Assembly: GCA_948567375.1 (NCBI GenBank) | Contig: OX419759.1 | Span: 48,585,493-48,649,492 of the forward strand | Length of the DNA: 64,000 nt | Direction: 5' to 3' | DNA from: Lunularia cruciata | Lineage: Eukaryota > Streptophyta > Marchantiopsida > Lunulariales > Lunulariaceae | Shown: one piece after another, positions 1 to 10,869 of the stretch | Layout of the letters: the number at the start of each line of letters is the position of its first letter | Position numbering within the stretch: position 1 is the first letter of the stretch | Made by a program: the position numbers and the translations under genes | Notes under the pieces: model-generated | What the model saw: the letters and a program-made list of their open reading frames with translations, nothing else | What the model was told of the DNA's origin: nothing | Databases searched by the model: none

Positions 1-325
1 TTCAAGCATCATGGGTTGCCTCTTGTACTCATCTCCAATTGTGATCCTTAATCCATTGGGAAATTTTGGCAGAGTACTCTTCTAAATACTCAACACCAAG
101 ATTACTTTTCCATGGCCTATCATCCTCAAATTGGTGGAAAAATTGAACATGAAAATTTCACCTTAGAGGATATGCTTTGTGCCTTTTTCAACATTCACCA
201 TACCAATTGGGATGAATGTCTAGTAATTGCGGAGTTTGCATACAATAATTCCAAATAGGCAAGCACGAGCTTCTCTCATTTCTTTCTCAATTTTAGCCAC
301 GATCCACTTGTTCTAGATTCCTTTT
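1..325 (+). pseudogene. Family A chromovirus copy A1, integrase fragment
   Basis: This stretch matches the integrase core of the better-preserved copy at 60,010-60,330 almost base for base, in the same orientation. Readable pieces include the region after the second catalytic Asp, the YHPQ-like stretch and the WDECL..EFAYNNS block typical of Ty3/gypsy integrase. Stop codons and frameshifts make it non-functional. The match breaks at about 325, where element C1 begins, and resumes at about 4,082. The 5' part of the element lies outside the window. Confidence 0.85.
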
Positions 326-1030
326 TTCTCTCCCTTTGTGGTGCCCATATTTTTTGTTTTTTTTTGTTTTTTTATTATTTGGAGAAGAAGTAAGCAAGAA
401 AGTTGAATTGCGAAAGAAAGAATGGACAAGATTGTCTTCAGAGGAAATCCAAAGAAGCCAACTTTGGGTCAGATGATGGAAGTACAAAGAAGAATTCCAA
501 GGAACATCATCTTCAGATTGGGAAGCAAAAGCCAATGCAAAGACCATCTAACAACCTTTCTATGTGGCAAGAAAGTACACTTCAAGAAACGGCAAAGGCA
601 GAAGAAGCATGTCTTGACAGTGACAAGACAACAACACGCAGAAGAAGGGGGAGTTGATTTTGAAATCAACTAAAGAATGACTGCAATTTGGGGTAATATA
701 AAATTGCGATTGCACAAGGGAAAGTTGAATATGTCAAGTAGATTTCATGTCCCTTTGAGTAGTCGTCCTGCAATAATGCGTGTCAAGAAGCCAATTGAGA
801 GTGAAATTTTCCGAAATCCAAAAGGGGTTAGAGTGTCTCGTCCAGGAGAAGGAATAGTCTTTCAGTGCCAAAGAATGAGAGAGCAAATCATGGCAAATAA
901 GGTCCCAAACGCTCTGGCAATACAAAGTTTTGCAATTCATAGGTTGGATGTCATAGCAAGGATCAAAGTCTTGAATAGACTTTGTATTACTTTCTTAGCA
1001 TGGAACTAGAATTTCAGTTTCCCATGAGTC

Positions 1031-3299
1031 ATGGCAGAGATAGCTGCCAGTAATTGCGAGGAAGGCCCTGAAGTCAAGGGGAAGAGAGGAAATCCGACTT
1101 GATGGACTGAGTCAGATTGGAGGTTAGTGTTGGGGAAGGAAGCAAGAGAACCAATAGGGATCACCTTCTATTGGAAGTATGATGCTGTAGAGGAGACGGC
1201 GGACATACAAAATTTGTTCTTTGCTCCGCATACCACAAATGGTTACAAGGTGGAGTCCTATCAAGACCCAATTAAATGAAGTATTGTGGGGACGATAATG
1301 GCCATGTTCAAACCAGAACAAACAACTTACGTGAACATGCAGTAGGCAATCTTTTTCCACCAGATGTTTGCAAGAGTGAAGGTGAACTAGGCAAAGTGTT
1401 TTCACCAACAAACGAGGCAGATGGTGGTCAATTGGTGAACAAGTTTGCCTCCACATTATTTTGCACCATTTTTAGCACACTTCTACTTTGGGTTGAACTT
1501 GTTGACAGTGGACGAGGCGTTTCCATGGTGTCGCATTTCCATCCTGATTTGAGACAAGAAGCGGATGAAGAAGAGCAACAATACATGGCACACCTAAGAG
1601 GCAGTGATGATCACTTCTTGAGGACAATGGAAGATAGAAGAACTCACAAGCTCAATGACAAAGAAGCGCAATAAACCCAAAGAAGCAAAGTCACCGCCAG
1701 CACAAAGGAAGACCCAAAGACTAGTTTTGCAGAGTAAGAAGGTGGTGAAAGAAGAACCGTCGGGAATTGAATCTGAAGGGGAGACAGAGTCTAGAGGAGA
1801 GGACTCAGAAGAAGCGGAACTCACGTTACAAAGTGAGGAATCTAGAAGCAAGAGTGAAGGTGAAGACGAGGTTCAACAATTGGCTTGAGAAGAAGAAGGG
1901 GATGAAGCTTGTCATGCGATGATTGATAGTGCACCAAGAAAGACAAATCTTTGCATAGCCTTGGTCGTGGAAAAGAAGGGGGCTGAAAGACAGAAGGAGT
2001 ATCTTGCGGGTCCAAGTTCAGTGGGTAAGGAAGAAGAAAGCTCGGAAGTAGTGTTGCTAAAGATATAAAGATTGCAACTTTGACAGAAGGAGCCGGTGGA
2101 AGAGGCAAAGTATGAAGATGGGGCCAAAGATAAAGAGCACTTTGGAGGAATACAATATCTATCAAAGGTTGTCACTCCATTGTTGGAGCTATTGAAGGAG
2201 CACCAAAAGGAAATTCCCCAAGATTGTATGAAGGTGATGAATGAGTTGCAGGTGCTGAAGTATCTGCTGGTTGAAGTGAAGGGTTTGCACGAGTGTGTAA
2301 CCCAAAGAGACGAGGAAGTTGAAGAACTTTGAGTGGATATAGTCTCAAAGAAGAAGACTTTTGAGAAGTTGCAAGAGAGTTTTGAGTCAAGAGGGAGAGA
2401 AATATAGCAGCAAGCCAAAGAGTTAAAGAAGCAAGCAATGTTGTTGACCAAGATGAAAGAAGAAGTTAGTGACGTGCGCATTGAGAGTATTCATGTGAAG
2501 GCGATGGTCGCAGTAATGGAGCAGGAGTTAGAAAGCTTGAGGAAAAGTGTAGTCAAGAAGGATCAAGCATGGCAAAGAGAGTTGGCGATCCAACATCAAG
2601 AAGAAGAAAGATTGCACGAGTTGGTACAAAGTGCTGAGTTGCAGAGTTCTCAATATGCATAGGAGAAGAAGATGCTTGCTATTGAGTACAAAGACAAATT
2701 GAAGATTTAACAAGAAGAGTTGAAGGTAGAGCAATCTCAAGGGTATGAGTCGGAATCAATAGGAGACATTGCGGGAAAATTGAGAGCTATGTTGTGTACT
2801 GAGGCTGAAGGCAGATTGGAAGAAGATAACTCGTGATACTCGTGAGATTACATGAGTTAAAGTTGTTGTGCAAGAACCTCAGAAGAGGAAAGCCAAAGAT
2901 GTGGATATGAATACTTTATTGATCCGATTAAGGAAGAGAGTAGATCAGAAGATGTCAAAAGTAGGAGACAATGTCAGTCTCAGATTAGATTTAGTCAATT
3001 CAGAGTTAGAGAGAATTAGGAGTAGTGTGACATAGGAGAGGAAGTCCAATGTTGTAGAAGTAGGAATTCAAGTGTCATCGGACTTATTATTAGAGACATT
3101 AAGAAAGAGTGGATCAGGAGATAAAGAAGAAGAAAGATTACCCATGACCTCAATTGTAGATTCTAGTGAAGTAGTAGTAGAAGGAGTGAAGGAATTAGTA
3201 GTTGTAGATATACCCAAAGAAGGAGAAGTGGTAGGAAGATCATTGGGTTTGAAAGACGATGATGAGGTAGACATTGGATCGGGACAGCAACAGTTTTGA
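1031..3299 (+). pseudogene. Coiled-coil protein of element C1 (broken)
   Basis: Read through its stops, one frame gives a protein of about 750 residues. The N-terminal third (about 1,031-1,560) is a globular-looking segment rich in aromatics (for example APFLAHFYFGLNLL). Next comes a very acidic/basic stretch (1,655-1,890, many E, S, K), then several hundred residues rich in E, K, L and Q with heptad-like spacing (2,096-2,700), and a C-terminal tail to 3,299. At least eight in-frame stops break it. The middle and C-terminal parts are clearly homologous to the ORF of C2 (7,081-8,109). I do not recognise the family. A gag-like structural role or a captured host gene are both possible. No zinc knuckle, protease or polymerase motif is visible. 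Confidence 0.55.
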
Positions 3300-4081
3300 G
3301 ATATGAAGAGGCATATATGAAGAGTTGCATTGTTAGTTTGGATTTGCAGGTTTGTAGAGTTGTTGTAGAACGGTATTTTTGTTAGAACTATTGATTTGCT
3401 TCACTATTTAAAAAAGGCATTTGTAGGAAAATGTTGTTCAATATTCATATTTCTGAAGATAGATAAAGTGAAGTGTTGTTTTCAGTACTCATTGCTTGAG
3501 CTTAATTCCGAGTATCAATTCTGTGTTTTTGTTTGTGACTGTTGGGAGAAATTTGAAGTGCAAGTTAGTGTGTCTATGGATGTTGGATTCCAAAGCATTG
3601 ATCTTCATTTTGTGTGTTTGATCCTAAGTGAAGTGCAATCAGAGCAATACCTTAACAGATCTGAGAGGAATTGTAGTGTTGGTAGTATTCTGCATTTGTG
3701 AGTGCAACACAAAGTTGATGTGAAGCAATTTTGATCAAGGAAGTTGTGCCTTTAGTGGAAGGGTGGAACACAATTCTGAGGCAAAGTTGTTTTGCAGTGA
3801 AGTGCCATCTTTGGGAGAATCTAAATCATCACAATCAAGCTTTGTCTGGACAGAATTTGCTATGTTGTGATTATGGGTGTGTGTATTTGTGACAAGTGGT
3901 CAAGATTATGAGCTTGTTACTCTCTTTTGGGTGTAGTTTCTACCTGAGAGACTAAAGACGCAACCAAGAAGAACTACATGTTATTGTTTGATTTTTTATT
4001 TGACCAATTATAAATCGTATCTCTACGGGAACAAACTTTACTTACTTGATTACCGCAAAAGTGATATTTGTCGGGTTGTCA
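3300..4081 (+). repeat. Conserved 3' non-coding terminus of family C
   Basis: About 780 bp shared between C1 and C2 (8,280-9,056), including a block near TTGTTGTAGAACGG, a block reading ACCTGAGAGACTAAAGACGC, and the terminal ATTTGTCGGGTTGTCACA. The conservation of this non-coding part and its sharp end make it a candidate 3' LTR. It is preceded by a purine-rich tract (GATATGAAGAGG) that could be a polypurine tract. I could not find a matching 5' LTR in either copy. Confidence 0.5.
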
Positions 4082-4699
4082 CACCCTCCATCTCATGTCC
4101 CTCACACTTCTACCTTCTTGAACACCATATCTCAATCTCTCCAACAAGCCAAATCTCATCTCCTTGTTGCCCAAAATCATTAGAAACAATATGTAGACCA
4201 CCATTGTCGTGATCTCACCTTTCAAGTTGATGATAAGGTCATGCTCTCATCCAATGACCTACTCCTTCCACTTGATACCCAAGTCTATAAGCTTGCTTTT
4301 AATTGGAGAGGACCCTTTGATGTCATACAAATCATCTCTCATGTTGCTTATCGACCTACCTTGCCTTGTCATATGTGTATCCACCTTGCCTTTCATGTTT
4401 CCAAGTTGAAACCCTTTGTTCCCAATCCATCTTCTTTTGCCTCTTGTGTCCAACCTCCTCCTCCTCTTCTTGTCCCTATCAATAATCATGAAGAGTATGA
4501 AGTTGATAATATCCTTGCACATTGCCACATTCAACGAGACCATCAACAAAATATTGAGTACAAAGTCCTCTAGAAAGGGTATCCCCTTCACAATGCTAAT
4601 TGGGAATCTCTTTCTCATCTACAAAATGCACAAATTTCCATCCAATAGTTTGAAGCTTCAATGGTGAAGAAGACGTCACTAACTTGCCGTAGGAGAATA
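4082..4699 (+). pseudogene. A1 polyprotein C-terminus with chromodomain
   Basis: This resumes the integrase C-terminal region of A1 after C1. It reads the post-integrase domain (VMLSSNDLLL, FHVSKLKPFVPN) and then a chromodomain-like block from about 4,490 (EYEVDNILAHCHIQ ... EYKVL*KGYPLHNANWE). The aromatic-rich spacing matches chromodomains of plant chromoviruses. A stop replaces the residue after VL, where the family has WKGY-like sequence. A purine-rich tract precedes the LTR at 4,700. Confidence 0.85.
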
Positions 4700-5098
4700 T
4701 GTAACAATATGGAGTTTAACGACAAAGTTAGTTAGGGCTAACAAAGTAATGAATAGGAAAAATAAGCCTAAAATATTCTAGGAGTATCTAATAAGCTTCT
4801 TGGCTAGCTTAGCTTGCATCCCAAGTAAGTAACTTCTAGAAGCTTCCATCTAGCTTAGCTTGCATGCCAAGTAAGTAGCTTCTAAAAGGAAGCTTCTTGA
4901 GAAGCTTCCCGGTTAACTTGGCTTGCACTCCAAGAAAGTAGCTCAAGGAAGCTTCTTGAGAAGTTTCTCAAAGCCTTGTATGCTCCTTATAAATACCAAA
5001 GTTGAAGCTCATGCTAGGCATTTGGAGTTTCCCACACTCAAGTATCTCGATGTGATCTTCTTTTCTCATATTTCTCTCCTTGGTCTTGGTCTTTTACA
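4700..5098 (+). mobile_element. 3' LTR of chromovirus A1
   Basis: It begins TGTAACAATATGG and ends GGTCTTTTACA, as do the other family A LTRs at 12,794, 16,821, 21,046, 53,351, 55,691 and 60,951. It contains the repeated AGCTTAGCTTGC..CCAAGTA.. units, AGAAGCTTCTTGAGAAG-type palindromes, and a TATAAATACC promoter box at about 4,988. Family B sequence on the opposite strand follows immediately, so A1 inserted into B1. Confidence 0.9.
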
Positions 5099-5600
5099 TG
5101 TACTCACCACCACATGGGTGCAAGAATCAGCCATCAAAGAGACATTCTCCAAAATGTAAGTTGGAGAAATGAACTAATGAACTTGGAGATATCATAGTAT
5201 CTGTAACATCTCCCAAAACACACTAGAATGGGGTTACTGAAGACCCAAAACTTGGCCAACGTCTATATGTCCTTGACATGGCCATCTAGAAATCACAAAA
5301 TGAATGGAACCCTATCTCTCCAAATCTTGCACCCCCAACAAGGAAATGTCTATTGGTAGGATCTTCTAGTGACCCCTTATTATTGACATTGGTAATAACT
5401 TAGGATATGAATAGGCCAAGTGTGTCACATGATGTAGAAAGACTCGCCTAGTAACCTCATCTATCTCCACATACAAGTACCTATGTGCTTGTATACCCGC
5501 ATGTAAGCTAGTCCGGTGCTAATCTCATCAAACAACTCCATTAGACATACTCCTTCTACTAGATATTGCCAAGCAATGAGTGTGGCATCTAGAGGTATCA
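5099..5600 (-). pseudogene. B1 retrotransposon DNA methyltransferase-like domain (partial)
   Basis: Read on the minus strand, this gives a motif I block (ELFDEISTGL, about 5,509-5,540), a catalytic-loop block (RWPCQGH, Cys codon at about 5,276-5,278) and a YILENV block (about 5,141-5,152). These are motifs I, IV and VI of C5-cytosine DNA methyltransferases, in the correct order. The same blocks occur in B2 (14,480-14,890) and B4 (62,300-62,720). Frameshifts lie between motif I and PCQ. The C-terminal part was displaced by insertion of A1 at 5,098/5,099. The protease of the same element lies directly upstream on the minus strand. Confidence 0.75.
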
Positions 5601-6350
5601 AGGTAATCAACTTTGGATGCTCATCCTCACACTGATCTCTTGGTGGTACAAAGGCTCCACTCCAAGACTATTGCACCAACTAATTTGTATGTTGTTATAA
5701 TGCCTCCTCTGAACTCTACAAAGGAGCATCAAAGGTGGATGGAATAATCCTACTTGTACTCCAAATCTGAGTGATATCCTTTGGTACTAGGTTATCCTCT
5801 GCATGAGCATTCCCCTCCAATAAATCACCAGGCCAAATAAAATAACCACTAAAAGTTGAAACTAATGCTACTATGGTCCTTGACTATAGTGAGCCAAGAT
5901 TACCACTACTAAAGCATATTGGTAGGCGACATACACATCCCTCACCTGATTTCCAACCTAGTCTATAAGAAGCTATCTCCTCCCAATAGTCAATATTGAA
6001 ACCCATGGGGTATAACATTGCTCCTCCAACTAACACATCATATGACTCAACTACAATCTCAATGGCTTGAGCTCTCACCACATAGCTATAAGTCGGATGA
6101 TCGGGCTAAATCTTAACAACAAGCTTTCAACAACAACAAGTGATGTACTGCATACAACCACCTCCAGAGATGTTTGGATCTAAAATGTACACCTCTCTAC
6201 ATTGGTATTTTGTAACTCTAAACTGACAACTATAGCCTTCCTCAACATAAGAGGTTGCACACTAAAGTCTAGTAAGACCCTCTATGGTATATAGACCTTC
6301 CTTAAAGGTCCCACCAAACAAAAATTCCCCCTTTGGTTATCCAATAGGAC
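5601..6350 (-). pseudogene. B1 protease region
   Basis: On the minus strand this reads VLLDFSVQPLM (about 6,250-6,290), the mutated equivalent of the aspartyl-protease VLLDSGS site in B2. ESYDVLVGGAMLYPMGF (about 5,990-6,050) follows and is shared with B2 (13,990-14,030) and B4 (61,800-61,850). The catalytic Asp is kept but the following Ser-Gly is not. A linker of about 300 bases separates it from the methyltransferase-like domain, as in the other copies. Confidence 0.75.
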
Positions 6351-6825
6351 AACTCTAAGTGTAAACCGCACACGCTCAAAGGCAGGTCTAGTTGGTAATT
6401 CTTCCAATCTTGCCGTTATTGCTTGCCATAAACCATTGGTTGTTAAGGGTGGATCCCATGCTCCTCAACCAAGTCAACTCCACTATCAATCACCTCTACT
6501 CTAGTAGTAGGAACCACATCATCCCTATTGTCACAAAGCGTGGTAGCAATCGGAACAGTGGGGTTGGATCAACTTCCAATGTAATCATATCACTTGCTAA
6601 GAATAATAGAAAGTGCATAATCAGTTGAACCACTCCCAACATTGAGCTAGACTCAATCACTGTAGTAGCAAGTGGCTGACTAGTAGGTGTTCTATCATGC
6701 ATCCCATTACCACTTACCACACCTACACTAGGATGTTTAGGAGCTATGGATGTCATGTGTAGTAACTTAGAGAATATAAAAGACTAGGGAAGTTTGACCA
6801 GTCTACCAACCGTTCCTCTTTATAA
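6351..6825 (-). pseudogene. B1 gag/linker region
   Basis: This is the minus-strand equivalent of 12,700-13,690 in B2 and 55,390-55,690 plus 61,357-61,500 in B4 (GMHDRTPTSQPLATTVIESSSMLG and following). It lacks the A LTR that interrupts the same site in B2 and so shows the uninterrupted sequence. Homology to B stops around 6,825, where element C2 starts. No domain is recognisable beyond family B identity. Confidence 0.65.
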
Positions 6826-6838
6826 TAGCAATGATGGC

Positions 6839-8112
6839 AGAGAGATGCAGTCGGTACCCAAAGAGGAGAAAGCTAAGATGGAGATAGCAGAGAAAGATAA
6901 CTCAAAACTAGAAGATGAAGTTCTAGAGCAAGAGGAAAAGAGAGTTACAATTCAGAGGAGAGTCCATTCCGACGAAGAGCAAAGTATGAAGCGGGGCCGA
7001 GTAAGGTGAGAGAAGTGGAGGATGGAAGTTTGGGGAGTGAATAATCTATTCCTATAAGGCGATTGCGGCTCAGAAGGTGAGTGTTGAGTGAGGAAGAGAC
7101 AAAGAAGGAGACAAGTCCGCAAGCCAAGGTAAATCAGAGTGAAGGAGTAGAGTATCTGCGGGAGGTTGTGTGCCTATTGTTGGTGAAGTTAGAGCATAAG
7201 AAGAAGGAAATGCAGTCAAAGTGTCCGGAGGTGAAGACTATGTTGCAAGTGTTAGCGAGATTGGAAGAAGAGAACTCGGAATTGAAGAAGAATATAACCC
7301 AAGGTGAGGAGGAAAGGGAAGTACTACAAGTAGATGTTGTAGTACAAAATCAAGTGATCGAGAACTTGAAGAGAGAAGTGGAGAGTAGAGAGAGACTTAT
7401 AGAGCAGAGTGACATGGCAAGGGAAAGACAAGTAGCTCACTACAAAATCTTGAAGCAATAGTTTGTTGATTTGAGATTAGAAATTATCCATGTTATGTCA
7501 AGAGTAGGGGAGAAAGAACAAGAGCTCAATAGAGTGATGGAGAGTGTAAAAGAGAAGAAGCAGCTCTGGCAAAGAGAGTTGACAGCAAGGTATAGAGTTT
7601 TAGAAAGGTTAAAAGAGTTACTTCGCAATTAGGAGGAGAAGATTGTGCAGAAGGAGAAAGAGAAGGAGACTCTGAAAGCCAAATTTGAAGTAAAATTGGC
7701 AATGTATAGAGAAGATTGGCTTGCTAATCGAGAACGTGAGAGGAAAATGCAACTGGAGTCTTTGAAGGAGATTGTGATCAAGATGAACGCAATGTTGAGT
7801 ACAGAAGCCAACGTGAGAATTGAAGAGACGAGGCTACATGAGTTGAAGTTGTTGGTGCAGGAGACAAGGAGGAGAAATGCAAAGGATAAAGGTTTGAATG
7901 CTTTACTTATAAGTCTCAGAACTTGTGTAGATAGGAAGATATTAGAAGCACAAGACAATATCACAATTAAATTAGACTTAGTGAAATTAGAGATAGATAA
8001 GCTTTGGAAAGATATCAAAGCAAAACCCAAACAAGATGACATAAGAGTGCAAATGTCTTCAAAATTACCATTGGAGGTATTAAAGAAGAGTGGGTCAGGA
8101 ATAAAGATTTAG
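6839..8112 (+). pseudogene. Coiled-coil protein of element C2
   Basis: Three long open stretches (6,794-7,009, 7,081-7,461 and 7,645-8,112), with partly open sequence between them, add up to about 420 residues dominated by E, K, L, R and Q. They have predicted long alpha-helical coiled-coil character, for example LARLEEENSELKKN and RERKMQLESLKEI. The order of blocks parallels C1 2,096-3,299. Only a few stops and frameshifts break it, so it is better preserved than C1. No enzyme motif or zinc finger is seen. The function is unknown. A capsid-like or structural role in the element is a guess. Confidence 0.55.
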
Positions 8113-9056
8113 AAGTGTTACCTATGACAAGAATTGTAGATCATGAAGGAGAAGTGTTAGAATTGGTAAAGGAATTAGTAGTAATGAAACCCGAGGATAG
8201 AGTAGTAAGTGAAGTTACTTTGGGATTGGAAGCCAAGGAAGAAGTAGACATTGGATTGGACTAGAAATAGATTTGAGATTTGAAGAGGTAGATATGAAGA
8301 GGTGCATTGTCATTTTGGATCTAAAGGTTAGAAGAGTTGTTATAGAACGGTATTTTTGTTAGTAACTGTCATTTGCTTCACTAATTAAGAGTGGCATGTG
8401 CAAGAAAATGTTGTTTAGTGCTCATTATTTATGAGAATAGATAAAGCAAAGTATTGTGAAGCAGTGCTTGTATTTGAGCTTGATTCCAAGTATCAATTTT
8501 GTGATTGTGTTTGTGAGTGTGTGGAGAAATTCAAAGTGCAAATCAATGTGTTTGTTGGATGTTGGATTCTGTAGCCTTGATCTTCATTCTATGTGTTTGA
8601 TCTTGAGTGAGGTGCAATTGGAGCAATGCCTTGACAGATCTTAGAGGAATTGTAGTGTTGGTAGTATTTTGCATTTGTGAGTGTAGCGTGAAGTTGATGT
8701 GAAGCAATTTTGATCTAGGAAGTTGTGCCTTTAGTGGAGGGGTGGAACACAATTCTGAGGCAAAGTCATTTTGTAGTGAAGTGCCATTTTTGGGAGAGCC
8801 TGAATCATCACAATCAAGATTGTTTGGAAAGATTTGATGGAGTTGTGATTAAGAAGTGTGAATTTGTGACAAGACTGCAAATTAGTGTTTGTTACTCTCT
8901 TCTGGGTGTAGTTTCTACCTGAGAGACTAAAGACGCAACCAAGACGCACGTCATTGTTACTATTTGCTTTGTATTTGACCAATTTTGACTAGTATCTCTA
9001 CAAGAACGAACTTTACTTACCCGATTACCACAAAAATGATATTTGTCGGGTTGTCA
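8113..9056 (+). repeat. 3' non-coding terminus of element C2
   Basis: Aligns along its length with 3,300-4,081 of C1: the TTGTTATAGAACGG block, the ACCTGAGAGACTAAAGACGC block and the terminal ATTTGTCGGGTTGTCACA. It has no coding capacity beyond short shadows. It is a candidate LTR or long 3' untranslated end. Confidence 0.5.
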
Positions 9057-10864
9057 CACCTCACACAAACATGGTGCCCAAACATGAAGTAGAGAATGGA
9101 GGGATCCAATCACAAGAAATATAAACAAACCCTCCATCTCATAAATCAACACCATGTTGACTTTATCACCATTTTGGCATTTAACATAATACAAGTTATC
9201 TACTTCCTAAGCTACCAAGATCACCAAGATTGGGATCAAAATGTCTCTCCTAGCCAAAGCTACAAGCATATAGATAATAATGGAATAGTCACTAGGACAA
9301 CAAGTGAGGGTGGACCAGTTGGCTAAGGTACCAATCTAGGAATCAAAGATCTAGGAGTCAAACGTTATTGCACATAATCTAGCAGGGTGGGCAGATTTTG
9401 CCTAACAATGGCCAAAATCTACTCTAAACTAGCTAGTTTCACGCCAACAAGTTGGCTTGCTTGCCCTTCATAACCTCTCATAGCCCACAACCTTATGCCT
9501 CTAAATGGCAAATGAGTCCTTCCTTCTTGCCACTTTAAAATCTAGCAAAACCTCCTCCAAATCTAGCTAAGCTCCTTGAACTTGAGCTAAAAATTTGACA
9601 TAAACTTCAACAAAATTTGACATAAATCTGACATAAAATTTGACGTTAATCCCTAGAGTTGGCTGACTACTAAATCTTTTGTTAACTCTCCAATCAAGCC
9701 AAATTGAAAAGATAAGGTTCTCCAAATCACAAATTTGTGAGGATGAGTTCCCAACTCTACCTTCAATTTCACTTTCTAAGTTCAACTCACACCAAATTGC
9801 TCTTACTTTCACCTCTTGAGCTCAAAAAAAACACCATTACTCAAAATTGACTATCTTCTCACTTAAATTGGCCAGCACTTTTGCATATTGTCTACCTCAC
9901 TACCAAATCTATACCAATTTGAAGAGATTCTACAACAATCACTCTTAGATAAAATCTTGACCACCATTGAGCTACCAATAATTAGCAAGGCTTGGAGATA
10001 CCACCAACACCCTTACTCCCTACATCCAATTTCCCCTTGACCTCACTTCTTTGATGTTATCAATTTGTTCACACAATGAATCATACTCAATCAGATTAGT
10101 ACTTGATCTATCACTCAATAATCTACAAACAATTGGGCATTGATTACAATTAAGCCACACTCACTCTAGCTAAGAGAATCCAAGTGACCTTCATTGTGCT
10201 CTATCTACCATAGCCAATAACTTAGAGGTTTAACATCAAAGAAGTGAGCTCTTTGGAATTTCATTTTGAAAGTATACCCTAATAGTCCCCCCAATGGCAC
10301 ATCCAATGGTGCAAATGGTCAAGTGACAATGGGTCCTACCATGTAGTCAGTACCCCAAACATGAAATCTAACTGTCAACAAGTAGTCTATGAGTAATTGC
10401 TAAAATACTTCTGACTACCATCATTGATTCTCTAAAGTTCAAGCAATCTAGATACAATGCTATAAATAGCGGTACACAGCACCCACTCTAGCTAAGAGAA
10501 TCCAGGTGATGCGCATTGGCCTTTGTCCATAATAGCCAAGAACTCGAAGGCTCAATGTCAAAGAAGTGAGCTCTCTAGAGCTACACTTCAAAAGTATACT
10601 TCTTAGTCTCCAACCTTAATGGTCCCATTGATGGCACATGAGATAGTGCAAATGGTGCAAGTGATAATGGGCCACACCATGTAGCTAGTACCCCAAACAC
10701 AAAATCTGACTATCAACAAGTAGTCTACCAAAATACTTCTAATTACCAACACTACTACTCCAAAGTCTAAGCCATCTAGGTGATGCTACAAATGGCATGA
10801 TAGCTCACTTGGATTAGATGTATCATAGCCAACATAAAGACAATGTGACCATTGTCACAAATGA
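9057..10864 (+). repeat. Unclassified repeat D, copy 1 (non-coding)
   Basis: A repeat without recognisable coding sequence. It is homologous, in reverse orientation, to 51,880-54,580. For example, the CTACCAAGATCACCAAG block at about 9,218 matches the reverse complement of 53,330, and the AAGAAGTGAGCTC block occurs at 10,243 and 10,563. The opposite copy borders a minus-strand primer-binding-like site, so D may be the 5' internal part of an LTR element. It includes a roughly 310 bp tandem duplication described separately. Confidence 0.5.
10168..10800 (+). repeat. Two tandem copies of a ~310 bp unit in D
   Basis: The unit starting ACTCACTCTAGCTAAGAGAATCC (about 10,168) is repeated from about 10,484 (CACCCACTCTAGCTAAGAGA). 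The order of sub-blocks is the same: AAAGAAGTGAGCTCT, GGTGCAAATGG, CAACAAGTAGTCTA. The copies have diverged noticeably. A CTATAAATAGC TATA-like box lies at the end of the first unit, near 10,462. Confidence 0.7.
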
Positions 10865-10869
10865 CCAAT

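Larger units (their letters stand above)
326..4081 (+). mobile_element. Element C1: coiled-coil-coding insertion, class unknown
   Basis: This block interrupts the A1 integrase. The target can be read across the insertion by comparison with 60,300-60,345. It is flanked by CCCT on both sides (a 4-5 bp target duplication) and ends ...GGGTTGTCACA, the same end as element C2 at 9,056. It encodes a long coiled-coil protein (1,031-3,299) followed by about 780 bp of conserved non-coding sequence. I see no reverse transcriptase, integrase or transposase. The defined target duplication and the shared 3' end suggest a non-autonomous LTR-type element whose 5' LTR is missing, but no LTR pair was found. 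The first 350 bases (326-673) hold a T-rich tract and short unrecognised reading frames. Confidence 0.6.
6826..9056 (+). mobile_element. Element C2: second coiled-coil-coding insertion
   Basis: Same family as C1, about 2.2 kb against about 3.75 kb. It lacks the N-terminal third found in C1, so it is either 5'-truncated or deleted. It ends at the same terminal GGGTTGTCACA. The left junction cuts B1 and the right side adjoins repeat D rather than B1, so the locus rearranged after or during insertion. No target duplication could be identified. Confidence 0.55.

Noticed and set aside
326-4081. Element C1 as a LINE
   Set aside because: No RT or endonuclease, no poly(A) tail, and a short 4-5 bp duplication at a defined TGTCACA end instead of variable longer duplications.
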